DNA from: Mumia xiangluensis
GTDB lineage: Bacteria > Actinomycetota > Actinomycetes > Propionibacteriales > Nocardioidaceae
NCBI RefSeq assembly: GCF_010994095.1
Contig: NZ_WJYO01000001.1
Location: forward strand, 992,001-1,056,000
DNA: 64,000 nucleotides
Reading direction: 5' to 3'
Position numbers and translations under genes: made by a program. Of the stretch, positions 15,060 through 23,351 are shown in pieces; positions within the stretch are counted from its first letter, which is position 1, and each line of letters begins with the position of its first letter. A model generated the notes under the pieces. The model was not told where the DNA came from, did no database searches, and saw nothing but the letters and a program-made list of their open reading frames with translations.

Positions 15060-16115
15060 TCAGGCGGGCGGCAGGAGTACGACCTTTGCCGCCACGCCAT
15101 CGCGTTGCGCCTTCAACGCCGCGTCGAACTCATCCAGCGTGAACGTCGCGACGAGCCGGTCCAGCGGGAGCAACCCCTCGCGGTACAGCGCGACCAGGCG
15201 GGGGATCGTCACCGCAGGTACGGCGTCCCCCTCGACGCAGCCCCGCAGCTGGAGGCCGCGCAACATCACGTCGCGCAGATCGATCTCGCCGAGCACCTTG
15301 CCCAGGCCGACCAGGGCGAGGACCCCGCGTGGTGACAGTCGCTTCAGCGTCGCTGCGATCACGTCAGCGCGGCCGGTGGTGTCGAGGGCGTGGGTGATCG
15401 ACGGGAGCTGGTCCTCGAGACCTGCGTACGCCGTCGCGCCGAGCGACTGCGCCAGTGCACGCCGCTGCTCCATCGGATCGATGACGACGACCTCCACGCC
15501 GACGGCGAGCGCGGTTGCGGCCGCAGCCGCGCCGACTCCGCCTGCGCCGACCACCAGGAGGCGATCGCCGGCGGTCGGGGCCAACGTGTTGAGGACCGCG
15601 CCAGCGCCGGTGAGAAATCCGCAGCCCAGGGGAGCGGCGACGTGCGCAGGCACGTCGGCGGCGACGCGGACGCAGGACTGCGCGGGAGCGATCGCGTGGG
15701 AGGCGAAGGACGACTGTCCGAAGAAGGACGCGAAGACCGGCTGACCGTCCACGGTCACCGTCGGCGTACCGTCCGGGCGTCGTCCGGAGCTGTTCAGGTG
15801 AGCGGCGTGCTCGCAGTACGCGGGGTGGCCGGCGTCGCACTGCGCGCAGCGGCCGCAGAACCGGAAGGAGATCACGACCCGGTCTCCTGGGACGAGGTCC
15901 GTGACTGCCTCGCCGACGCGTTCGACGAGCCCGCACCCTTCGTGACCGAGCACCGCGGGTGCGCCGCGGAGTCCGGCGAGCGTCACGAGGTCGGTGTGGC
16001 AGAGCCCGGTCGCCTCGACACGGACGAGGACCTCATCGGGCCGCAGCGCGTCGAGCTCCGCGTCGACGAGTGCGGCCGGCTCGTCACTGCGGTGCAGGAG
16101 GACGGTCGTTCTCAC
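15060..16115 (-). CDS. Zinc-dependent alcohol dehydrogenase, MDR family
   Basis: The 351-residue medium-chain dehydrogenase has a GroES-like domain with catalytic-zinc ligands Cys39 and His58/Glu59 (GLCHTD, LGHEG) and structural-zinc cysteines at 87, 90, 93 and 101 (FCGRCAQC and YCEH). The NAD-binding domain has VVGAGGVGAAA, with an acidic residue at the end of the second strand (VVVIDP), so NAD rather than NADP is likely. Overall it resembles aryl/benzyl or S-hydroxymethyl-thiol alcohol dehydrogenases. Its start overlaps the upstream DUF4334 gene by four bases (ATGA). The substrate is unknown. Confidence 0.9.
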   Translation of the reverse strand: MRTTVLLHRSDEPAALVDAELDALRPDEVLVRVEATGLCHTDLVTLAGLRGAPAVLGHEGCGLVERVGEAVTDLVPGDRVVISFRFCGRCAQCDAGHPAYCEHAAHLNSSGRRPDGTPTVTVDGQPVFASFFGQSSFASHAIAPAQSCVRVAADVPAHVAAPLGCGFLTGAGAVLNTLAPTAGDRLLVVGAGGVGAAAAATALAVGVEVVVIDPMEQRRALAQSLGATAYAGLEDQLPSITHALDTTGRADVIAATLKRLSPRGVLALVGLGKVLGEIDLRDVMLRGLQLRGCVEGDAVPAVTIPRLVALYREGLLPLDRLVATFTLDEFDAALKAQRDGVAAKVVLLPPA

Positions 16116-16591
16116 TCGCGCTCCAGACCGAAGTAGAAGTGCTTGGCGTCAGCCAGCACCAGCTCCGGCTTGCCGTTCATGATCCCCATGAGCGTGGTGT
16201 CGTCGACCCGCTTGAAGTGGTCGAAGATCGGCATCCCGTCGTACACCATCGTCGCGGTGACCTCGCCGCGGAACTCGACGTTCCAGAGGCTCGCCTCGCC
16301 ACGCCCGGACTTGAGGTCGGAGACCAGCTCGCCGTCGTCGTCCGCGCAGATCAGGGGCTGGGCCCACTGCAGCGAGTGGAACCGCTTGCCGTGCCAGCGG
16401 CTCTTCGTGAGCGTGATCTGGAGCGGATGATCGGTCGGGAAGGCGAACCCTTTCCAGCTCCCGAGGATCTCGCCGGCGTCGACGGTCTCGAGGCTGGCCC
16501 ACAGCTCGTCGAGCAGCTCCGTGTCCACCGGACCCTCGCTCGAGCGCAGCTCGTCCCACAGGCTTCGTCCGGTGTGCGAGTCCGTGAGCAT
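16112..16591 (-). CDS. GXWXG/DUF4334 domain protein
   Basis: The 159-residue protein has the N-terminal GXWXG motif (GSWKG, residues 44-48) and the C-terminal DUF4334 signature (MPIFDHFKRVDDTTLMGIM). Proteins of this type are common in Actinobacteria, often next to oxidoreductases; their function is not established. The start is the ATG at 16591 with GGAGG nine bases upstream. An AT-rich TTAATTTAAT lies just upstream (16603-16612), which could be its promoter's -10 region. It forms an operon with the alcohol dehydrogenase downstream. Confidence 0.85.
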   Translation of the reverse strand: MLTDSHTGRSLWDELRSSEGPVDTELLDELWASLETVDAGEILGSWKGFAFPTDHPLQITLTKSRWHGKRFHSLQWAQPLICADDDGELVSDLKSGRGEASLWNVEFRGEVTATMVYDGMPIFDHFKRVDDTTLMGIMNGKPELVLADAKHFYFGLERE

Positions 16592-16718
16592 GTGAACCTC
16601 CGTTAATTTAATCCGCTGCAAACCCAATGTCATGAAGGCGAACAGGCGCCAGAGGCTGAGGGTAGTAGAGATTCACTTGTACGGCGAGCATCAGGTGCAC
16701 CTGCTGGGCCGTGCTGCG

Positions 16719-16760
16719 CCTGTATCGACATGTGTCAACATAGACGTATGTCGATACAGG
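16719..16760. promoter_or_regulatory. Perfect 13-base inverted repeat over the acr3 start, candidate ArsR operator
   Basis: CCTGTATCGACAT (16719-16731) and ATGTCGATACAGG (16748-16760) are exact inverted copies 16 bases apart. The right arm contains the acr3 ATG. ArsR-family repressors bind such AT-centred inverted repeats. There is no ribosome binding site before the ATG, which suggests a leaderless transcript whose start lies inside the operator. Confidence 0.72.
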
Positions 16761-17845
16761 CTCCCGTGCGCCTCTCCACGCTCGACCGCTGGCTCCCGCT
16801 GTGGATCGGTCTGGCCATGGCTGCGGGTCTCGTGCTCGGCCGCTTCGTCCCCGGCCTCTCCGACGCCCTCGCGATGCTCGAGGTCGGCGGCATCTCCGTG
16901 CCGATCGCCCTCGGCCTGCTCGTGATGATGTACCCGGTGCTCGCCAAGGTCCGCTACGACCGGGTCGCCGCCGTGACGGGCGACAAGCGACTCCTCGTCA
17001 GCTCGCTCGTCCTCAACTGGCTCCTCGGCCCGGCTCTGATGTTCGCGCTGGCGTGGGTCTTCCTCGCCGACCTCCCGGAGTACCGCACCGGCCTCATCAT
17101 CGTCGGACTCGCTCGTTGCATCGCCATGGTCGTCATCTGGAACGACCTCGCTTGCGGCGACCGGGAAGCCGCGGCGGTCCTGGTCGCGATCAACTCGGTC
17201 TTCCAGGTCGTCGCCTTCTCGCTCCTCGGCTGGTTCTACCTGACGGTCCTTCCCGAGTGGCTCGGCCTCGACACGCAAGGCCTCGAGGTCTCTGCCGGAC
17301 AGATCGCGCTCAACGTGCTCGTCTTCCTCGGCGTCCCCCTCGCGGCCGGCTTCGCGTCGCGCTGGATCGCGGAGCGTCGCCGCGGCCGGGACTGGTACGA
17401 GGCGCACTTCCTCCCACGGGTCGGCCCCTGGGCGCTGTACGGCCTCCTCTTCACGATCGTTCTGCTCTTCGCGCTGCAGGGCGAAGCGGTCACGTCGCAC
17501 CCGTGGGACGTCGTCCGGATCGCCCTCCCGCTGCTCGTCTACTTCGCCGTGATGTGGGGCGCCGGCATGGTGACCGGCAAGGCGTACGGCATGGGCTACC
17601 CGCGGTCGGCCACGCTTGCGTTCACGGCAGCGGGCAACAACTTCGAGCTCGCGATCGCGGTCGCGATCGGCACGTTCGGTGCGACCTCGGGTCAGGCGCT
17701 CGCGGGCGTGGTCGGCCCGCTGATCGAGGTGCCGGTCCTGGTCGGCCTCGTGTACGTGTCGCTGTGGCTCGCACGCCGGTGGTTCGGTGTCGACCCGTAC
17801 GGCGCTGCGACCGCCGCGCAGTCGCGTGAGGAGGTGCCCCGATGA
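16748..17845 (+). CDS. acr3: Arsenite efflux permease, Acr3 type
   Basis: The 365-residue transporter with ten membrane spans has the Acr3 hallmarks: Cys124 in GLARCIAMVVIWNDLACGD, the residue needed for As(III) transport, and Glu300 in AGNNFELAIAV. It exports arsenite at the cell membrane. The ATG at 16748 (MSIQAPV) is preferred to an ATG at 16730; neither has a ribosome binding site and the start lies within an operator. It overlaps the downstream ArsR-ArsC fusion by four bases, so efflux, sensing and arsenate reduction are co-expressed. Confidence 0.95.
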   Translation: MSIQAPVRLSTLDRWLPLWIGLAMAAGLVLGRFVPGLSDALAMLEVGGISVPIALGLLVMMYPVLAKVRYDRVAAVTGDKRLLVSSLVLNWLLGPALMFALAWVFLADLPEYRTGLIIVGLARCIAMVVIWNDLACGDREAAAVLVAINSVFQVVAFSLLGWFYLTVLPEWLGLDTQGLEVSAGQIALNVLVFLGVPLAAGFASRWIAERRRGRDWYEAHFLPRVGPWALYGLLFTIVLLFALQGEAVTSHPWDVVRIALPLLVYFAVMWGAGMVTGKAYGMGYPRSATLAFTAAGNNFELAIAVAIGTFGATSGQALAGVVGPLIEVPVLVGLVYVSLWLARRWFGVDPYGAATAAQSREEVPR

Positions 17846-19248
17846 CGCTGGACTGCACTCCGGCGAGCGCCGCGCACGCGATCGGCGAGGGCGTCGCCGT
17901 CTCCCTCGCCGGCACGCTCAAGGCGCTCGCAGATCCGCTGCGGCTGCGGATGCTGTCGGCGATCGCTGCCAGCCCGACCGGCGAGTCGTGCGTCTGCGAC
18001 CTCGCGGAGCTGGCCGACGTCTCGCAGCCGACCGTGTCCCACCACCTCAAGGTCCTCAAGGACGTCGGCGTGCTCGTCTCAGAACGCCGCGGGACCTGGG
18101 TCTGGTACCGCGTGGCCGACGCGTTCAAACCAGCCGTCGCGACGCTGCTCGACTCGTTCGCTCCCGCGGCGCTGGACCACCGGCTCGACGCGCGTGGGCG
18201 CACCGGACTGGCCGACGCGGATGCCGCGCTCGCGCACCTCGCCGACGACCTCGCGGCGGCGTACGGGTCGACGAGTCCGGCGCTGGTCCTCGCGACGGTG
18301 CGCGAGTCGTACACGGCGCTCGCCCGTGCCGCGTCCGTCACCCCGCACCTGATCGCGCTGACCGAGCGCTTCGCCCGCCAGCGTCTCGACGACCTCCAGC
18401 CCGACCGTACGGGCGCGCCGCCGCAGGTGCTCTTCGTCTGCGTCGCGAACGCGGGACGGTCGCAGCTCGCCGCAGCACTCGTGAACCACTACGCGGGCCC
18501 GCAGGTCGTCGTACGCTCTGCCGGTTCGGCGCCTGCCGCCGACCTGCACGCCGGGGTCGGCGAGATGATCGTGGCCCTCGCGCCCGACTCGGCGCCGGCG
18601 TTCCCCAAACCGCTGACCGACGACGCCGTGCGCGCCGCCGACGTCGTCGTGACCATGGGTTGCGGCGATGTCTGCCCGGTCATCCCCGGAGTCCGGTACG
18701 AGGACTGGCCCGTCGGCGATCCCGCGCTCGCCTCACCCGAAGGCCTGAATGCGATCCGCGCCGAGATCGACCGTCGTGTCCGCGCCCTGCTGGCCGACCT
18801 CGTCCCCGACCTGACGCTTTCCCCCGTCCGAAGGAGAGCCTCGATGACCGTGTCCCGCCCCCAGGTCCTGTTCGTCTGCGTACACAACGCCGGTCGGTCC
18901 CAGATGGCTGCCGGCTTCCTCGGAGCCCTCGCCGGTGACGCGGTCGTCGTACGCTCGGCCGGCTCGATGCCCGCCGAGCAGATCAACCCGGTGGCCGTCG
19001 AGGCCATGGCCGAGGTCGGCATCGACATCCGCGCCGAGGTCCCCAAGCTCCTGACGGCCGAGTCGGTCCAGGAGTCGGACGCCGTCATCACGATGGGCTG
19101 CGGTGACGCGTGCCCGTACTTCCCGGGGAAGCGCTACGAAGACTGGAAGCTCGACGACCCCGCTGGGCGGGGCATCGACGCCGTGCGTCCGATCCGCGAC
19201 GAGATCCGCGCCCGCGTCGTCACCCTGCTGGACGAGCTGGGGGTCTGA
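17842..19248 (+). CDS. ArsR / three-helix / ArsC / ArsC multi-domain fusion
   Basis: A 468-residue frame with four parts. Residues 15-110 are an ArsR helix-turn-helix with the As(III) site ESCVCDL (Cys50, Cys52). Residues 125-190 are a helical bundle typical of actinobacterial phosphatase-like ArsC proteins. Residues 195-325 are a low-molecular-weight phosphatase/ArsC domain with CVANAGR (Cys200, Arg206) and cysteines 274 and 278. Residues 339-468 are a second ArsC with CVHNAGR (Cys346, Arg352) and cysteines 420 and 424. A good ribosome binding site (GAAGGAGA) precedes an in-frame ATG at 18844, so a separate 134-residue ArsC may also be made. The protein should repress the operon and reduce arsenate to arsenite for Acr3. 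Confidence 0.9.
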   Translation: MTLDCTPASAAHAIGEGVAVSLAGTLKALADPLRLRMLSAIAASPTGESCVCDLAELADVSQPTVSHHLKVLKDVGVLVSERRGTWVWYRVADAFKPAVATLLDSFAPAALDHRLDARGRTGLADADAALAHLADDLAAAYGSTSPALVLATVRESYTALARAASVTPHLIALTERFARQRLDDLQPDRTGAPPQVLFVCVANAGRSQLAAALVNHYAGPQVVVRSAGSAPAADLHAGVGEMIVALAPDSAPAFPKPLTDDAVRAADVVVTMGCGDVCPVIPGVRYEDWPVGDPALASPEGLNAIRAEIDRRVRALLADLVPDLTLSPVRRRASMTVSRPQVLFVCVHNAGRSQMAAGFLGALAGDAVVVRSAGSMPAEQINPVAVEAMAEVGIDIRAEVPKLLTAESVQESDAVITMGCGDACPYFPGKRYEDWKLDDPAGRGIDAVRPIRDEIRARVVTLLDELGV

Positions 19249-19259
19249 GCGGCCGTTGG

Positions 19260-19955
19260 TCAGCGCTCGCCGCAGCAGCCGTCGGTGCATGCTGTGGACG
19301 TGTCTCCGGTGAGGGCGCCGACGGGGCTGCAGCAGACTTCGCCGCGCCATGCTTCGCGGCCCTCGCGGACGGCGAACCCGGCGATCACGAGTGCAGCGAT
19401 CGGATCCGCCCAGGACCAGCCCAGGGTGCTGTTGAGGAGCAGGCCGACGAGCAGCACGGCGGACAGGTAGGAGCAGATGAGCGTCTGCTTCGAGTCGGCG
19501 ACTGCAGACGCCGAACCGAGCTCGCGTCCTGTTCGGCGCTCGATCCAGGACAGCAGCGGCATCACGGCGAGACTGACGGCGGCGAGGGCGATGCCGACGG
19601 AGGAGTGGTCCGGCTCGGAGGCTCCCGCGAGCGCTCGGATGGCGTCAGCGCTGACGAAGACAGCGAGACCGAAGAACGAGAGCGCGATCAGCCGCATGGC
19701 GACCCGCTCGCGCGAGTGCGGGTCGGGTGCGGCGAACTGCCAGGCGACGGCCGCCGCCGACAGGACCTCGACGAGCGAGTCGAGGCCGAATCCGACCAGG
19801 GCCGACGACGAGGCGATGCGTCCGGCTGTCAGCGCGATGACGGCCTCGACAAGGTTGTAGACGATGGTCGTGGCGACGATCCACCGGATGCGCCGCTGAA
19901 GTCGGGTCCGGCGCTCCGCGGTCAAAGGTGGTCGGCCGATCGAGATCGACGTCAT
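19260..19955 (-). CDS. Cation diffusion facilitator-like transporter with Cys-rich tail
   Basis: The 231-residue protein has about six membrane spans and the CDF-type second-span segment VGFGLDSLVEVLSA. It is shorter than classical CDF proteins and lacks their large cytoplasmic domain; instead it ends in a Cys-rich tail (EVCCSPVG, ACTDGCCGER). Efflux of a soft metal or metalloid is plausible. It starts at ATG 19955, overlapping the upstream ArsR/CmtR-like gene by four bases, and is convergent with the ArsR-ArsC fusion (11-base gap). Confidence 0.85.
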   Translation of the reverse strand: MTSISIGRPPLTAERRTRLQRRIRWIVATTIVYNLVEAVIALTAGRIASSSALVGFGLDSLVEVLSAAAVAWQFAAPDPHSRERVAMRLIALSFFGLAVFVSADAIRALAGASEPDHSSVGIALAAVSLAVMPLLSWIERRTGRELGSASAVADSKQTLICSYLSAVLLVGLLLNSTLGWSWADPIAALVIAGFAVREGREAWRGEVCCSPVGALTGDTSTACTDGCCGER

Positions 19956-20209
19956 GAGCAGCCGCACTCCTCGCCTGCGCAACAGTCGGGATCGACGAGG
20001 AGGACGACGCGAAGAAGCTCGCTCAACGCGGGCGCGAGGTGCGGGTCGGCCAACCGGTACGAGGTCCGACGTCCCTCTGGGACGGCCTCGACCAGGCCGC
20101 ACCCGCGCAGGCAGGCCAGCTGGTTCGACATCACCTTTCGCGACACGCCGAGCGCGTCCGCGAGGTCGGAGGGGAACGCGGGAGCCTCACGACGGGCGCT
20201 CAGCTGCAC
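19952..20209 (-). CDS. ArsR/CmtR-like metal repressor, 5'-truncated
   Basis: The frame encodes the winged-helix half of a CmtR-like repressor (FPSDLADALGVSRKVMSNQL, then ACLRGCGLVEAVPEGRRTSY) and a Cys-rich end (DPDCCAGEECGCS). Full relatives are about 110-120 residues and start some 30 residues earlier with a dimerisation helix and an LADPTR motif. Here the conserved sequence stops abruptly at about 20195, where the flavoprotein gene ends. A GTG at 20209 directly after GGAGG would give 85 residues. The gene may be a remnant or a truncated, translationally coupled regulator. It overlaps the CDF gene by four bases. Confidence 0.6.
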   Translation of the reverse strand: MQLSARREAPAFPSDLADALGVSRKVMSNQLACLRGCGLVEAVPEGRRTSYRLADPHLAPALSELLRVVLLVDPDCCAGEECGCS

Positions 20210-21621
20210 CCTCCGCCCGCGTCCCCCGAGCGGCCGTGCTCGACGCCGGTCGCGAAACCGACCCCGGCGGGTGCGGAGGTCAGTGTGAGAAGTGCGGGCT
20301 CTGCCGGCGTGCTGCCGCAGCACGCGGCGCCCGCCTGCTGGCCGTCGGCGTCCAGCGCTAGGTCGGACGAGCACACACCGGTCTCGGGAAGGTTCAGCTC
20401 GACGGTGTCGGCGGCCGTGCGGTCACCGGCCAGCGCGGCTGCGATCGAACGCACCTGCTCGTAGCCGGTCGCCATGAGGAACGTCGGCGCACGGCCGTAC
20501 GACTTCATGCCGACGATGTAGAAGCCGTCGTCGGGCTGTGCGAGGAGCTTCTCCCCGTGCGGCGGGACGGTGCCGCACGAGTGGAAGTTCGGGTCGATCA
20601 TCTCGGCGATCCCGGCAGGGCACTCGAGCGCCGGGTCGAGGTCGAGGCGGACCTCGCGGATCACGTCGAGGTCGGGGCGGAAGCCCGTCGCGTTCACGAT
20701 CGCGTCCACCGTGACGTCGAGGACGCCGTCACGTGACCGGCCGACGACCCGCACATCGTCCTCGCCAGCGTCGAGCCGGTCGATCTCGACGAACGTGAGG
20801 AGTCGCACGCGTCCCGCATCGACGGCTGCCTTCAGGCGTGTCCCCAGCAGGCCGCGAGCGGGCAGCTCGTCGTCTGCACCGCCGCCGTACAGGCGACGCG
20901 CCGAGCCGCCGCGGATCGCCCAGACGACCTCGGTGCCGGGCTCGTCCTCCGCGAGCTGAATGAGGCTGAGCAGCGTGTTCGCGGCCGAGTGTCCCATGCC
21001 GACGACGAGGGTGCGCCGGCCGGCGAACCGGACGCGGTCCTTCCCCTCGACATCGGGCAGGGGGCCGGTGACGTACGCCCGTGCATCCGCCTCGCCCAAG
21101 GCGGGGAGCCCGCCGACGCCGAGCGGGTTGGAGGTGCCGTAGGTGCCGGAGGCGTCGATGACCGCGCGTGCGAGCAGGTCCTCGACCGCGCCGTCCGGGC
21201 CGACGACGCGAACCCGGTAGCCCTTGCCTTCGCGGCCGATGGTCCGGGTCTTGTCGGCGGTGAGGCGGGAGACGCCGAGCACCCGCGTGCGGGTGTGGAT
21301 GCGCCCGCTCAGCTGGGGTGTGTCGGCGAGCGGGGTCAGGTAGTCGTCGACGAGCTCACCCCCGGTGGGCAGCGCGTCGAGGTCGGGCACCGACCAGCCG
21401 GCGGGCTCGAGCAGGCGCCGGGCAGCGGCGTCGATGTTGTAGCGCCATGGCGAGAAGATGCGGACGTGCCCCCACGACGCCACCGCTGCGCCGACCTGCT
21501 CGCCGGCCTCGAGGACCAGCGGGTCGAGCCCGCGCTCCAGCAGGTGTGCCGCCGCCGCCAGCCCGACTGGGCCCGCGCCGATGACGATGGTCGGGAGGCT
21601 GTCTCGTGCCGGGTCGCTCAT
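20200..21621 (-). CDS. FAD/NAD(P)-binding flavoprotein of the arsenic island (ArsO-like)
   Basis: The 473-residue protein has an N-terminal FAD loop (VIGAGPVGLAAAAHLLERG), a second nucleotide loop (VVGMGHSAANTLLS) and NATGFRPDLD, the layout of flavin-dependent monooxygenases/oxidoreductases. Similar proteins in arsenic operons are called ArsO; their reaction is not settled. The C-terminus is Cys-rich (ETGVCSSD, GAACCG, GGGCS). It is divergent from arsR (21706) and shares the operator at 21638-21687, so arsenite induction is likely. Its final ten bases overlap the truncated ArsR/CmtR-like gene. Confidence 0.85.
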   Translation of the reverse strand: MSDPARDSLPTIVIGAGPVGLAAAAHLLERGLDPLVLEAGEQVGAAVASWGHVRIFSPWRYNIDAAARRLLEPAGWSVPDLDALPTGGELVDDYLTPLADTPQLSGRIHTRTRVLGVSRLTADKTRTIGREGKGYRVRVVGPDGAVEDLLARAVIDASGTYGTSNPLGVGGLPALGEADARAYVTGPLPDVEGKDRVRFAGRRTLVVGMGHSAANTLLSLIQLAEDEPGTEVVWAIRGGSARRLYGGGADDELPARGLLGTRLKAAVDAGRVRLLTFVEIDRLDAGEDDVRVVGRSRDGVLDVTVDAIVNATGFRPDLDVIREVRLDLDPALECPAGIAEMIDPNFHSCGTVPPHGEKLLAQPDDGFYIVGMKSYGRAPTFLMATGYEQVRSIAAALAGDRTAADTVELNLPETGVCSSDLALDADGQQAGAACCGSTPAEPALLTLTSAPAGVGFATGVEHGRSGDAGGGCS

Positions 21622-21637
21622 GGGTCACTCCTAGGGG

Positions 21638-21687
21638 ATCGAAGAACGTCGATGTTTGCCGCCTCGAATATATCCACGTTCTTCGAT
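21638..21687. promoter_or_regulatory. 12-base inverted repeat between flavoprotein and arsR, candidate ArsR operator
   Basis: ATCGAAGAACGT (21638-21649) and ACGTTCTTCGAT (21676-21687) are exact inverted copies 26 bases apart, enclosing the AT-rich GAATATATCC. The site lies between divergent genes with starts at 21621 and 21706 and is the natural binding site for the adjacent ArsR. Confidence 0.72.
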
Positions 21688-21705
21688 GCGTGGCAAGATG
21701 GAGGT

Positions 21706-22071
21706 ATGAGCGCGACGATCCCTCTCGAGGTCATCCCCACCGCTGGTGCCTGCTGCGCCCCGCTGGTCGGGACGGCCGTCACCCCGGAGACGGCACGTGA
21801 CCTCGCCCGTCGCTTCAAGGCGCTCGCGGACCCGGCGCGGGTGCAGCTGCTCTCGATCGTGGCTGCGCACGAGGGTGGGGAAGCATGCGTGTGCGACCTG
21901 ACCGAGCCCGTCGGCCTCAGTCAGCCGACCGTGAGCCACCACCTCAAGATCCTCGTCGACGCCGGCCTCCTCAGTCGCGAGAAGCGCGGCGTCTGGGCGT
22001 ACTACTCGCTCGTGCCGGGTGCGCTCTCCGACCTCGGCGCCGCGCTCGACGAGACCGCTGGAGCGTCCTGA
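21706..22071 (+). CDS. arsR: ArsR-family arsenite-responsive repressor
   Basis: The 121-residue winged-helix protein has the As(III)-binding motif EACVCDL (Cys61, Cys63) and the recognition helix SQPTVSHHLKIL; an extra Cys pair (16-17) precedes the fold. Arsenite binding should release it from DNA. The ATG at 21706 follows GGAGG four bases upstream. It is divergent from the flavoprotein and probably controls both through the inverted repeat at 21638-21687. Its TGA abuts the stop of the convergent MFS gene (TGATCA at 22069-22074). Confidence 0.93.
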   Translation: MSATIPLEVIPTAGACCAPLVGTAVTPETARDLARRFKALADPARVQLLSIVAAHEGGEACVCDLTEPVGLSQPTVSHHLKILVDAGLLSREKRGVWAYYSLVPGALSDLGAALDETAGAS

Positions 22072-23286
22072 TCAGGGGAGGACCGGGCGTCGCGGCATGG
22101 TCAGTGGAGTGAGCAGCGTCGCCGCGACGGCCAGCCCGGCGAGGACGCCGAACGCCGCAGGGTAGCCACCCAGGTTCTCCGCGAGGACCGTCCCGAGCCA
22201 CGGCGAGAGCGCGACCGCGAACATCAGCGGTGCCGAGAGCAGCCCGTTGAGCGTGCCGTAGCGGTGCACGCCCCAGCGATCTGTCACGGCGGTCGCCTGG
22301 ATGAGTGTGCATGCGCCCCGAGCGGTTCCTGCGAGGAACGAGACGACGGCCAGGAGTGCGTACGGCCCGGGTACGACGGCGAGGAGCAGTGTCGTCGCTG
22401 CGACCGCGGCGACGACCAGCGTCGTACGGGTTCGCACGCTGGTCGCCGCCTCCAGGCGTCGGTAGCCCAGCCGGCCACAGACCTGGCCGACTCCGCCGAC
22501 ACCGAGGACGACCGCCGCAGACTCCGTGCTGAGGCCGCGTTCGAGCAGCATGGGCACGAGATTGATCACGCCGGCGTAGATCGCAGCCGCCGCCAGGCAG
22601 ATCGCCGCGGTCAGCGCGAGGAACGCGCCCGACCGCCACACCGGTGGTCCGTCCAGGCCAGCCGTGGGCTCCGCCCGGTGGTGGGGGCCTGGCCACGGAT
22701 GGCGCAGACCCCACCAGTGCATCGGCACGGTGATCAGGAGGATGGCGGCAAGGACGCCGTACGTGTCACGCCACCCCAGGGGGCCGAGCAGGACGGCGGT
22801 CAAGGGGGCGAAGACCGTGCTCGCCAGACCTGCGACCAGCGTCACCGCTGTGAGCGCCTTGACTCGGTCCGCCCCGCCCCAGTGGGTCAGTGCGGCGAAG
22901 GCCGGCGCGTACAGGGTCGCGGCGCAGGCGACGCCGACCATCAGCCACGCGGCGACGAACCACGCGAGGTTCTGCGTCGCCGCCATGCCTGCCACGGCGA
23001 CGACGGCCAGGCCGGACCCTGCCGTCATGACGCCGCGCGGCCCGTGAGCGTCGATCCAGCGACCGACACCGACCCCCGTCACGCCGGCCACCACCTGGCT
23101 CAGGGAGAACGCGGCGACGACCGCCCCCATCGGCCACCCTGTGTCGGCCACGAGGTCCGCCAGGACGACAGGAAAGGCGTAGTAGAGGACGCCCCAGCTC
23201 ACGATCTCGGTCGCGCACAGCACCGCCGTGACGCGTCGCAGCGCCGGTGTCGGCAGGACGCGTTCGTCGGTCGCGAGCTCCGCCAT
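22072..23286 (-). CDS. MFS transporter of the arsenic/metal island
   Basis: The 404-residue protein with about twelve membrane spans has an MFS fold and a typical loop-2/3 segment (GVGRWIDAHGPRGVM). The start at ATG 23286 has GGAGG upstream (GACGGAGGTCGA). Its position directly after arsR suggests metalloid or organoarsenical efflux, as for MFS proteins in other ars islands, but no substrate motif is visible. A 39-base perfect palindrome lies 66 bases upstream of its start and may regulate it or the divergent dehydrogenase. Confidence 0.82.
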   Translation of the reverse strand: MAELATDERVLPTPALRRVTAVLCATEIVSWGVLYYAFPVVLADLVADTGWPMGAVVAAFSLSQVVAGVTGVGVGRWIDAHGPRGVMTAGSGLAVVAVAGMAATQNLAWFVAAWLMVGVACAATLYAPAFAALTHWGGADRVKALTAVTLVAGLASTVFAPLTAVLLGPLGWRDTYGVLAAILLITVPMHWWGLRHPWPGPHHRAEPTAGLDGPPVWRSGAFLALTAAICLAAAAIYAGVINLVPMLLERGLSTESAAVVLGVGGVGQVCGRLGYRRLEAATSVRTRTTLVVAAVAATTLLLAVVPGPYALLAVVSFLAGTARGACTLIQATAVTDRWGVHRYGTLNGLLSAPLMFAVALSPWLGTVLAENLGGYPAAFGVLAGLAVAATLLTPLTMPRRPVLP

Positions 23287-23351
23287 TCGACCTCCGTCCA
23301 GTGCGGGAGCACGAGCATACATCGAAGGCTGTCGATGGCATGGAGAGACGT

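Noticed and set aside
16730-16747. ATG at 16730 as acr3 start
   Set aside because: It adds MCQHRR, which is not typical of Acr3, and has no ribosome binding site; it cannot be excluded.
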